Source: CAZGXQ01 sp964530195 (GTDB lineage Bacteria; Patescibacteriota; Minisyncoccia; Minisyncoccales; GBS-2). From it: a stretch of 5,142 bases of DNA. The position numbers and the translations under genes are program-made. Shown piece after piece: positions 1 through 5,142 of the stretch. The notes beneath the pieces were generated by a model, which saw only the letters and a program-made list of their open reading frames with translations, did not search any database and was not told the DNA's origin. Position 1 is the first letter of the stretch. Each line of letters begins with the position of its first letter. Location: assembly GCA_964530195.1 (NCBI GenBank), contig CAZGXQ010000014.1:1-5142 (forward strand), written 5' to 3'.

Positions 1-13
1 GACAATTCTTAAC

Positions 14-958
14 ATGTCAATACCGCCGATAATTTTAAAGTGTAGAATTTGTCAAAAAATAAAAGAAGGAGTTCATTTGAAAAGCTACAATTTGAAGATT
101 TGTTTTGAGTGTTTTTTGGATTTTTTTAGAAAGAGAGTAAAAGAAACGATAGAAAGGTTTAAAATGTTCTCTCCAAAAAATAAAATCGCAGTGGCAATTT
201 CTGGGGGTAAAGATTCAATGGCTTTAGCTAGGGTTTTGAAAGATTTAGGCTACAATATTGCTTTATTTCACATTAATTCTCAAATAAAAGAAAATGATTA
301 TTCAGAAAAATCACAAAAAGCAGTTGAGGAGTTTGCAAAAAGAGAAAATTTACCATTGAAAATCTTCAACTTCAAAGATGAGATTGCAATTGATGTAAAA
401 CTTGCAGCTAAAATTTCAAAAAAGGAAATTTGTGCAGTTTGTGGAATGATAAAAAGGTATTTGTTAAATAGAGAAGCAAAAGATTTTGATGTAATTGTTA
501 CAGGTCACACTCTAAATGATGAAGCAGCTTCTCTTTTGAAATCTTTAATTTTTTGGCAAGAAGGATTTATAAAAAGACAATACCCAGTTTTGAAAGAGGA
601 AGAATCATTAAAAAGAAAAGCAAAACCTTTAACTCTTTGTTTTGAAAGAGAAACAAAACTTTTTTGTGATATTTTAAATTTGCCCTATCAAAAAGACCCT
701 TGCCCCTTAAGGGGAGGAACTTATGTTTTTTTCAAAAAAATTATTGAAGATTTGGAAAATGAGATGCCATCTTCTGTTTTGAATTTTTATAAAGGATTTT
801 TGAAAAGAAAAAAGATTTTTGGAAAAGAAGAACTAGTAAATTTGAATCCCTGCCAAAAATGTGGATATTTAACAGTGGCAAAAGTTTGCAATTTTTGCAG
901 GTTAAAAGAAAAAATTCAAAATTTCATTTTGTCAAAAGAATCTGATAAAGTAAAATAA
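14..958 (+). CDS. ttuA: TtuA-like tRNA 2-thiolation enzyme (PP-loop ATPase with two zinc fingers)
   Basis: Probable cytoplasmic tRNA thiolase of the TtuA/Ncs6 family, which adenylates a uridine and replaces its 2-oxygen with sulfur. The 314-residue protein shows, in order: an N-terminal zinc ribbon (C10, C13, C30, C33); the ATP-binding PP-loop SGGKDS at 63-68; C140 and C143 in a CAVCG motif; GHTLNDEA at 164-171; C230 in DPCPLR; and a C-terminal zinc ribbon (C280, C283, C292, C295). The C140/C143/C230 spacing matches the three [4Fe-4S] ligands known in TtuA. Family knowledge: TtuA makes 2-thioribothymidine at tRNA position 54 in thermophiles and receives sulfur from the ubiquitin-like TtuB, which is not in this window. 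The alternative, a U34 thiolase like archaeal/eukaryotic Ncs6, is less likely because bacteria normally use MnmA for U34. The ATG at 14 fits the domain start, but only 13 bases precede it and the frame is open to the edge. Its stop overlaps the tyrS start by one base (TAATG). Confidence 0.8.
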   Translation: MSIPPIILKCRICQKIKEGVHLKSYNLKICFECFLDFFRKRVKETIERFKMFSPKNKIAVAISGGKDSMALARVLKDLGYNIALFHINSQIKENDYSEKSQKAVEEFAKRENLPLKIFNFKDEIAIDVKLAAKISKKEICAVCGMIKRYLLNREAKDFDVIVTGHTLNDEAASLLKSLIFWQEGFIKRQYPVLKEEESLKRKAKPLTLCFERETKLFCDILNLPYQKDPCPLRGGTYVFFKKIIEDLENEMPSSVLNFYKGFLKRKKIFGKEELVNLNPCQKCGYLTVAKVCNFCRLKEKIQNFILSKESDKVK

Positions 959-2202
959 TGGAAAATATTTTTGAAGAGCTAAAATTTAGAGAGCTTATTT
1001 TTCAAGTAAGCAATGAAAAAGAATTACAAAAAAAGCTTAAAGAAGACAAAGTGACTTTTTATATTGGTTTTGATCCCACTGCTCCTTCTTTGCACTTTGG
1101 CCACCTTCTTTTGATAGTGACAATGCTTAGATTTTTAAAATTTTCTCACAAACCCATTGCTTTAATTGGAGAAATAACAGCTTTAATTGGAGACCCAAGC
1201 GGAAAAATTAAAGAAAGGCCCCTTTTGGAACCTCTTTTAGTCCAAGAATTTTCAGAAAAAATCAAAGCTCAATTGGAAAAATTTTTGGGAAAAGAGGTTG
1301 AAATTTTATCAAATAGAGAGTGGCTTTCTAATTTAAATTTGGTTTCTTTTTTGAGAGATTATGGGAAACACATTCAGGTAGCTCAAATGTTAAGTAAAGA
1401 AGCAGTAAAAAATAGAATTTCAAAAGAAGGAATTTCTTTTTGCGAATTTTCTTATATGGTTTTGCAAGCAATTGACTTTTTAGAGCTTAAAAAGAGAAAA
1501 AATTGCGATCTTCAAATTGGGGGATCTGATCAGTGGGGAAATATTTGTCTTGGAATTGATTTGGTAAAAAAAGTTTTAAATGTTGAGGTTTTTGGTTTAA
1601 CTTTACCACTTCTTACATTAAGAGGGAAAAAATTGGGAAAGACAGAATCTGGAGCAATTTTTTTGGATCCAAAGCTTACGAGTCCCTATCAGTTTTATCA
1701 ATTTCTTATTAATTTGGATGATGAAAGTTCTCTTAAGTTTTTAAAATGGTTTACATTCTTGAAAAAAGAAGAAATTGTAGAATTAGAAAAAGCTCACAAA
1801 AAGTTGCCAGAACAAAGAGTAGCCCAAAAAACTTTAGCGAAATTATTAACAGAATTTGTCCACGGCAAAAAAGAACTTGAAAGAGTAGAGAAAATCTCAA
1901 ATGCCCTTTTTTATGATGAAATTGGCAAATTAAAAAAAGAAGAAATAGAAGAGGCTTTTTTCAATGTCCCCTCAGAAAAAATTTCAATTGAGAAAGAAAT
2001 TTCTGTTTTAGATCTTTTGGTTTTGGGAAGGGTTGTTCCTTCAAAAAGTGAAGCTAAAAGATTGATAAATTCTGGAGCAATTTTGATTAATGACAAAAAG
2101 GTAACAGACATTCACGCCAAAATTGAAAAAGAAGAGGCACTTTATGGTAAATATTTTGTAGTTAAAAAGGGCAAAAAAAGTTATTTCTTAATAGAATGTT
2201 AA
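958..2202 (+). CDS. tyrS: Tyrosyl-tRNA synthetase, full length
   Basis: Class I aminoacyl-tRNA synthetase that activates tyrosine with ATP and charges tRNA-Tyr in the cytoplasm. The 414-residue length is close to the usual bacterial form (about 420). Visible signatures: YIGFDPTAPSLHFGH at 35-49, holding the HIGH-type motif as HFGH (46-49); GDPSG at 78-82; the tyrosine-pocket region FSYMVLQAIDF at 164-174; QIGGSDQWGN at 186-195; and the KMSKS-type loop as KLGKT at 225-229, where bacterial TyrRS usually has KFGKT. A C-terminal S4 RNA-binding domain spans roughly 348-410. The GGSDQWGN/KLGKT arrangement supports TyrRS over the related TrpRS. The ATG at 958 uses the last base of the ttuA stop, with no clear Shine-Dalgarno sequence, so translation is probably coupled. 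The 3' end overlaps trmI by 7 nt. All catalytic elements are intact. Confidence 0.97.
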   Translation: MENIFEELKFRELIFQVSNEKELQKKLKEDKVTFYIGFDPTAPSLHFGHLLLIVTMLRFLKFSHKPIALIGEITALIGDPSGKIKERPLLEPLLVQEFSEKIKAQLEKFLGKEVEILSNREWLSNLNLVSFLRDYGKHIQVAQMLSKEAVKNRISKEGISFCEFSYMVLQAIDFLELKKRKNCDLQIGGSDQWGNICLGIDLVKKVLNVEVFGLTLPLLTLRGKKLGKTESGAIFLDPKLTSPYQFYQFLINLDDESSLKFLKWFTFLKKEEIVELEKAHKKLPEQRVAQKTLAKLLTEFVHGKKELERVEKISNALFYDEIGKLKKEEIEEAFFNVPSEKISIEKEISVLDLLVLGRVVPSKSEAKRLINSGAILINDKKVTDIHAKIEKEEALYGKYFVVKKGKKSYFLIEC

Positions 2203-2981
2203 AGGAAGGAGATTTAATTTTGCTTGAAGACAAAAAAGGCAAAAAGTATATTTTATCTTTAAAAAAAGATGGAGTTTTTTCTTTTCACAAGGGAAAGATT
2301 TCACACAATGAGATTTTAAAAAAGAAAATAGGGGAGAGGGTGGTTTCTTCAAAAGGGGAAGAACTTTTGATTTTAAAACCAACCTTGAAAGATTTTGTTT
2401 TGAAAAAATTAAAAAGAATTTCTCAAATTATTTATCCAAAAGATGCAGGTCAAATTTTAGTTTTAGCAGATATTTTTGAAGGAGCGAAAGTATTGGAAGC
2501 TGGAACTGGTTCTGGGGCTTTGACTTTGTATTTGATTAGAGCAGTTGGGGAAAAAGGAAAAGTGATTTCAATTGATGAAAGGGAAGATATGATAGAAAAC
2601 GCAAAGAAAAACATTGAAGAGTTTTATCAAAAAAAGATAGAAGAAATTAAAAATTTAACTTTGAAAAAACAAAATTTGAGAGAGATTGAAGAAAAAGATT
2701 TTGACAGAGTAATTTTGGATTTGCCAGACCCTTGGAATTATTTAGAAAAAGTAAAAGGAGTTTTAAAAGAAGGTGGAATTTTAGCTTGTTGGTTGCCAAC
2801 TGTTCTTCAAGTTTTTGAATTAACAGACAAGGTGGAAAAAGAGTTTTCAAAAGATTTTATTTTAGAGGGAATTTTTGAAACATTGCAAAGAGAATGGCAA
2901 AAAAGAAAAATTGCTTTAAGACCAAAAGATAGAATGGTAGCTCACACTGGATTTTTGATAATTTTTAGGAAAATTTGCTAA
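2196..2981 (+). CDS. trmI: tRNA (adenine-N1)-methyltransferase, TrmI type (m1A58)
   Basis: SAM-dependent methyltransferase expected to methylate N1 of A58 in the tRNA T-loop, working as a homotetramer in characterised bacteria. Its 261 residues fit the family. The N-terminal small beta domain carries GDLILLEDKKGKKY (5-18) and a FHKGKISHNEI stretch (30-40). QIIYPKDAGQIL follows at 77-88. The Rossmann fold has SAM motif I VLEAGTGSGALT at 99-110, acidic residues of the next strand at D127/E128, and the catalytic-site motif LDLPDPW at 174-180. The C-terminal family signature is RMVAHTGFL at 246-254. The ATG at 2196 gives a complete N-terminal strand. A strong purine-rich AAGGAAGGAG (2202-2211) inside the gene precedes an in-frame TTG at 2220, so a start eight codons later is possible but would remove conserved residues. 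The gene overlaps tyrS by 7 nt, implying a shared transcript with ttuA and tyrS. Confidence 0.93.
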   Translation: MLKEGDLILLEDKKGKKYILSLKKDGVFSFHKGKISHNEILKKKIGERVVSSKGEELLILKPTLKDFVLKKLKRISQIIYPKDAGQILVLADIFEGAKVLEAGTGSGALTLYLIRAVGEKGKVISIDEREDMIENAKKNIEEFYQKKIEEIKNLTLKKQNLREIEEKDFDRVILDLPDPWNYLEKVKGVLKEGGILACWLPTVLQVFELTDKVEKEFSKDFILEGIFETLQREWQKRKIALRPKDRMVAHTGFLIIFRKIC

Positions 2982-2984
2982 AAT
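2955..2984 (+). promoter_or_regulatory. Possible sigma-70-type promoter for the HEPN-MNT genes
   Basis: TTGATA (2955-2960) is separated by 18 nt from TAAAAT (2979-2984), which is preceded by TG at 2976-2977, giving an extended -10 TGCTAAAAT. It lies over the end and stop codon of trmI. A start site about seven bases beyond the -10 would fall at or next to the HEPN ATG at 2991, giving a leaderless or nearly leaderless message. In DNA this AT-rich, matches of this quality arise often by chance, so this is a candidate only. Confidence 0.3.
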
Positions 2985-2990
2985 GAATGT

Positions 2991-3380
2991 ATGAAAACAG
3001 ATTTTTTAAAAGAAAGGGCAGAAGGTTTTTTAAGAGATGCCAATTTTGCGATCTCGGAGAAAAGATGGAACTCCGCTGCTTTTTATTTAGAACAAGCTTG
3101 CCAACTTTATTTGAAATATTACATTTTTAGAAAGTTGAAAGATTTTCCGAAAATTCACGATTTAGACAAACTTTTAGAAGAATTAGAAAAAGCGTATTCT
3201 CAAAACAAAAAAGAAATCGAAAAATTTAGAAAAGAAAATGCCATTGTAATTTCTGCTTTAAACCAAGCTTACATTACTGCTCGTTATTTACCTGTAGAAT
3301 TCACAGAAAATCAAGTAAAAGAAATGAAAAACTTTGCCCAAAGCCTGATTAAATTTTTAAGGAAAATATGCCAAAAATAA
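2991..3380 (+). CDS. HEPN-domain protein, partner of the downstream nucleotidyltransferase
   Basis: Small (129-residue), mostly helical protein recognised as HEPN by its pattern: an amphipathic N-terminal helix, WNSAAFYLEQACQLYLKYYI at 26-45, HDLDKLLEEL at 56-65, and YITARYLPVEF at 94-104. HEPN proteins pair with minimal nucleotidyltransferases; in studied pairs the HEPN member is an RNase toxin and the partner silences it. Here the RNase motif R-x4-6-H is not visible: the only histidine is H56, and nothing like RX4HXY lies near the C-terminus. The protein may therefore be a non-nuclease HEPN that binds its partner or RNA, as in the HI0074-type complexes. It starts 9 nt after trmI without a Shine-Dalgarno sequence and overlaps the next gene by 13 nt, so the two are almost certainly a unit. 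The family call is firm; the function is unknown. Confidence 0.82.
   Translation: MKTDFLKERAEGFLRDANFAISEKRWNSAAFYLEQACQLYLKYYIFRKLKDFPKIHDLDKLLEELEKAYSQNKKEIEKFRKENAIVISALNQAYITARYLPVEFTENQVKEMKNFAQSLIKFLRKICQK
3359..3363 (+). promoter_or_regulatory. Shine-Dalgarno sequence of the MNT gene
   Basis: AAGGA lies four bases before the ATG at 3368 and within the last codons of the HEPN gene. It is the only + strand start in this window with a recognisable Shine-Dalgarno sequence directly upstream. It supports the 3368 start and independent re-initiation on the HEPN message. Confidence 0.55.
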
Positions 3381-3718
3381 CGCTCACTGATATTTTAGTA
3401 GAAAAAGCAAAAAGAGAGAAGAAATATTTTAAAAATTATCTTTTCTGGACAAGAAAAATCAAAAAAGTTGCAAAAGAACTTTTTGGTGAAGTGAGAGTTT
3501 TTGTTTTTGGTTCAATTTTGAGAAAAGATGAAATTCCAAGAGATATTGATATTTTAATTGTCTCGCCAAAGTTTAAAGGATCAGAAGAAAAGATCAAAGC
3601 AAATTTAGAAATTAAGAAAAAATTGGGATTTTCCTCGCCGTTTGAATTTCATTTTGCTAGTCCAGAGGAATATTCTGAGTGGTATGAACATTTCATAAAA
3701 GAGAAAATAGAAGTTTAA
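3368..3718 (+). CDS. Minimal nucleotidyltransferase (MNT), partner of HEPN
   Basis: A 116-residue single-domain nucleotidyltransferase of the polymerase-beta superfamily. The active-site signature is visible: G48-S49, then nine residues, then D59-I-D61 (FGSILRKDEIPRDIDILIV), with E93 in the strand PFEFHF as the likely third carboxylate. The following SPEEYSEWYEHFI resembles small MNT proteins common in thermophilic archaea and some bacteria (from memory). Family knowledge: MntA antitoxins transfer AMP from ATP to a tyrosine of the partner HEPN toxin; other members have unknown targets. The catalytic residues look intact, so the enzyme is probably active, but the HEPN partner lacks the RX4HXY motif that MntA modifies, so its substrate cannot be assigned. 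The gene overlaps HEPN by 13 nt (+1 frame) and ends 5 nt before the phosphatase gene. Confidence 0.87.
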   Translation: MPKITLTDILVEKAKREKKYFKNYLFWTRKIKKVAKELFGEVRVFVFGSILRKDEIPRDIDILIVSPKFKGSEEKIKANLEIKKKLGFSSPFEFHFASPEEYSEWYEHFIKEKIEV

Positions 3719-3723
3719 GTAAA

Positions 3724-4488
3724 ATGAATAGGGAAGAGTTTATTAAAAAGGTAGTAATTTCAGCTGGAAAGAAAGCTTTGAGTTTTTTCAAAAAAGATAA
3801 ATCTTTGATATTTTTGAGAGGGCAAAGTAAAGAAGTTGTTACAAAGTACGACAAAATTTTGGATCAGCTCATTATTAAAGAGATTGAAAAATTTTTTCCT
3901 AATGACTCAATCTTGACTGAAGAAAGCGGATTTTTAAGTAAAAGCAGAGAAAATTTATGGATTGTTGATTCTTTGGATGGTTCTTCAAACTTTGCCAATC
4001 AAAATCCTCTTTTTTCAATTTCCATTGCTTACTTTAAAAATAAAATCCCAATTTTGGCAGCAGTTTTTGCTCCAGCTTTAAATGAGTTTTATTTTGCGAA
4101 AAAAAGAAAGGGCGCTTTTTTGAATGGGAAAAGGATTTTTGTTTCAAAAGTGAAGAATCTAAGGGAATCTTATATAGTTTATTGTGAAGGAGGGGAGAAG
4201 AATAGAGAAAGAGTAGCAAAAATTTTGAGTAAAATTTTTCCAAAAGTAAAAGATATAAGGAAAATTGGCTCTGCTGGAATTGAAAGTTGTTGGGTGGCTG
4301 CAGGTAGGGTAGATGCTTTTTTCACAACTCAAATTGAAATTTGGGATGTTGCAGCTGGAATTTTAATTGTAAAAGAAGCAGGAGGAAAAGTAACCGATTT
4401 TTTTGGCAAAAAATGGAAATTAAAAATGCAAGATCTTTTATTTACCAACAAATTTTTGCATCAAAAAATTCTACCCTTCCTTAAATAA
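3724..4488 (+). CDS. Inositol monophosphatase-family phosphatase
   Basis: Mg-dependent, lithium-sensitive-type sugar phosphatase of the IMPase/SuhB/CysQ superfamily, 254 residues and complete. Metal-site motifs are in the expected order: VVTKYD at 38-43; LTEESG at 64-69 (E66); WIVDSLDGSSNF at 79-90 (D82, D85), where the common form is DPLDGTTNF; and IWDVAAG at 206-212 (D208) followed by EAGG. The change of the usual GTTN to GSSN keeps a hydroxyl residue at the position that helps activate water. The substrate cannot be told from sequence: inositol-1-phosphate, fructose-1,6-bisphosphate and 3'-phosphoadenosine 5'-phosphate enzymes share these motifs. SuhB also binds RNA polymerase antitermination complexes in E. 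coli, but nothing here tests that. The ATG at 3724 follows the MNT stop by 5 nt without a clear ribosome site. The last 18 bases overlap the convergent murB. Confidence 0.9.
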   Translation: MNREEFIKKVVISAGKKALSFFKKDKSLIFLRGQSKEVVTKYDKILDQLIIKEIEKFFPNDSILTEESGFLSKSRENLWIVDSLDGSSNFANQNPLFSISIAYFKNKIPILAAVFAPALNEFYFAKKRKGAFLNGKRIFVSKVKNLRESYIVYCEGGEKNRERVAKILSKIFPKVKDIRKIGSAGIESCWVAAGRVDAFFTTQIEIWDVAAGILIVKEAGGKVTDFFGKKWKLKMQDLLFTNKFLHQKILPFLK

Positions 4489-5129
4489 AGGGACTAATGT
4501 CGGGTTTTGGACCTTGACAATTTCTTCTTTTAGTTGGATTTTGAACTTTTTTCTTACTTTTTTCTTGGTTAGTTCTATTAATTTTAAAACATCGCTTGCT
4601 TTTGCTTTTCCCAAATTTACAATAAAGTTTGCATGTTTTTCTGAAATTTTTGCACCCCCAATTTGATAACCTTTTAAATTTGCAGCCTCAATTAAAGCAC
4701 CAGCTGGCAAAAATCCGTTTTTTATTTTTTCTTTGAATTTCTCTTGAATTTTTTTGGGAACCTTTTCTATCGGTACATTTTTGAAAATAGAGCCTGCACA
4801 AGGAAATTCAAGAGGTTGTTTCTCTTTTCTTAACTTTAAAACCTCCCTAATTTTTTCTTCAATTTCTTTTTTATTTTCCTCTTTTAGTTTCAGGACAGTT
4901 TCCAAAATTATCCAACTCCCTTTTCTTTTAAAAATGCTATCTCTGTATCCAAATTTACAATCTTTATTCTTTAATTTTGCAATTTGCAATTTGCAATTTT
5001 CAATTTTTAAAATTTTAACCTCTTCAACTAAATCTTTAATTTCTCTTCCAAAAGCTCCAGCATTTCCCCAAATTGCGCCCCCCAAGGTTCCTGGAATTCC
5101 TGCCAAATTTTCAAGCCCAGAGAGTCCTT
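4471..5129 (-). CDS. murB: UDP-N-acetylenolpyruvoylglucosamine reductase, C-terminal part (cut by the window end)
   Basis: FAD-dependent reductase that converts UDP-GlcNAc-enolpyruvate to UDP-MurNAc in cytoplasmic peptidoglycan precursor synthesis. The visible part begins at GLSGLENLAGIPGTLGGA (from 5127 downward), the end of the FAD-binding region, and runs to the natural C-terminus; roughly the first third is missing. Catalytic positions are present: Arg in YRDSIFK (codon 4942-4944), Ser in AGSIFKN (4789-4791) and Glu in LKEEI (4522-4524). SEKHANFIVN is the signature of the Gram-positive-type MurB. A TTG at 5104-5106 could be taken as a start, but the conserved motif reads straight through it, so it is an internal Leu. 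The apparent in-frame stop at 5128-5130 includes the first base of an adapter-like tail and is probably false. A short heptad repeat adds a few residues to a loop. The TAG stop lies inside the end of the phosphatase gene. Confidence 0.93.
4976..5010. repeat. Short tandem heptad repeat inside murB
   Basis: Three perfect copies of TTTGCAA (4976-4996) are followed by TTTTCAA and TTTTTAA, five 7-bp units in all. On the coding (-) strand it reads as LKIENCKLQIAK, in the variable hairpin just before the conserved CKFGYRDS of MurB. Compared with typical MurB proteins the loop seems about four residues longer, so the repeat appears to have been accommodated in frame. Confidence 0.75.
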
Positions 5130-5142
5130 AGATCGGCAGCGC
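5130..5142 (+). other. Probable sequencing-adapter remnant at contig end
   Basis: The last 13 bases, AGATCGGCAGCGC, match the common Illumina adapter start AGATCGGAAGAGC at 11 of 13 positions, both differences being A to C. The stretch is GC-rich in an AT-rich window, and the murB reading frame and protein similarity stop exactly where it begins. It is best treated as non-genomic. Confidence 0.85.

Noticed and set aside
1..13. Promoter or ribosome site ahead of ttuA
   Set aside because: Only 13 bases are available and none resembles a Shine-Dalgarno or -10 element; the control region lies outside the window.
703..714. Perfect 12-bp palindrome CCCCTTAAGGGG, GC-rich in an AT-rich gene
   Set aside because: It lies in the ttuA codons for the conserved C230-P-L-R-G-G segment, so protein constraint explains most of it. 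It has no loop or T-run to act as a terminator.
1159..1193. Two 14-bp direct copies of GCTTTAATTGGAGA 21 bases apart
   Set aside because: They are in frame in tyrS and encode the repeated ALIG-E/D within the normal GDPSG region. This is a coding coincidence, not a mobile or regulatory repeat.
5104..5106. TTG as a murB start codon
   Set aside because: The conserved GLSGLEN upstream of it continues in the same frame, so it is an internal Leu codon of a gene truncated by the contig end.
4754..5131. 125-codon open frame on the + strand opposite murB
   Set aside because: Its translation is low-complexity Phe/Ser-rich with no recognisable domain, and the opposite strand is clearly MurB.
1..5142. 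Alternative genetic code (UGA as Gly or Trp), suggested by the absence of TGA stops
   Set aside because: All seven genes read without any in-frame TGA, and Gly and Trp use GGN and TGG. Six TAA and one TAG stop are expected at this GC content.

Overview
The window is AT-rich (about 30% GC by eye), very compact bacterial DNA. It has six genes on the + strand and one truncated gene converging from the - strand, with almost no intergenic sequence. Peptidoglycan synthesis (MurB) argues for Bacteria. The gene compaction, the Lys/Glu/Ile/Phe-rich proteins and the style of the MurB C-terminal half resemble a Candidate Phyla Radiation (Patescibacteria) genome, but this lineage call is from memory and tentative. 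The TtuA-type thiolase and TrmI suggest life at elevated temperature.

Layout: positions 14-2981 hold three tightly coupled tRNA genes: a TtuA-like tRNA 2-thiolation enzyme, tyrosyl-tRNA synthetase (tyrS, 1-nt overlap) and a TrmI-type tRNA m1A58 methyltransferase (7-nt overlap). Positions 2991-3718 hold a HEPN protein and a minimal nucleotidyltransferase (MNT) that overlap by 13 nt. This is a toxin-antitoxin-like pair, but the HEPN member lacks the RNase motif. Positions 3724-4488 encode an inositol-monophosphatase-family enzyme. Positions 4471-5129 (-) encode the C-terminal part of MurB, whose stop codon lies inside the end of the phosphatase gene.

Functionally, TtuA and TrmI modify neighbouring positions of the same T-loop pair (T54 and A58). 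In Thermus, m1A58 promotes thiolation of T54. Their co-occurrence in one apparent operon therefore looks like a tRNA heat-stabilisation module built around an aminoacyl-tRNA synthetase. The HEPN-MNT pair may have its own promoter overlapping the end of trmI.

The last 13 bases look like a corrupted Illumina adapter and not genome. They create a false in-frame stop in murB, so the right edge is probably a contig end. All seven genes use the standard code, with six TAA stops and one TAG. I see no RNA gene, CRISPR array or mobile element, and no gene-free stretch above 300 bases.
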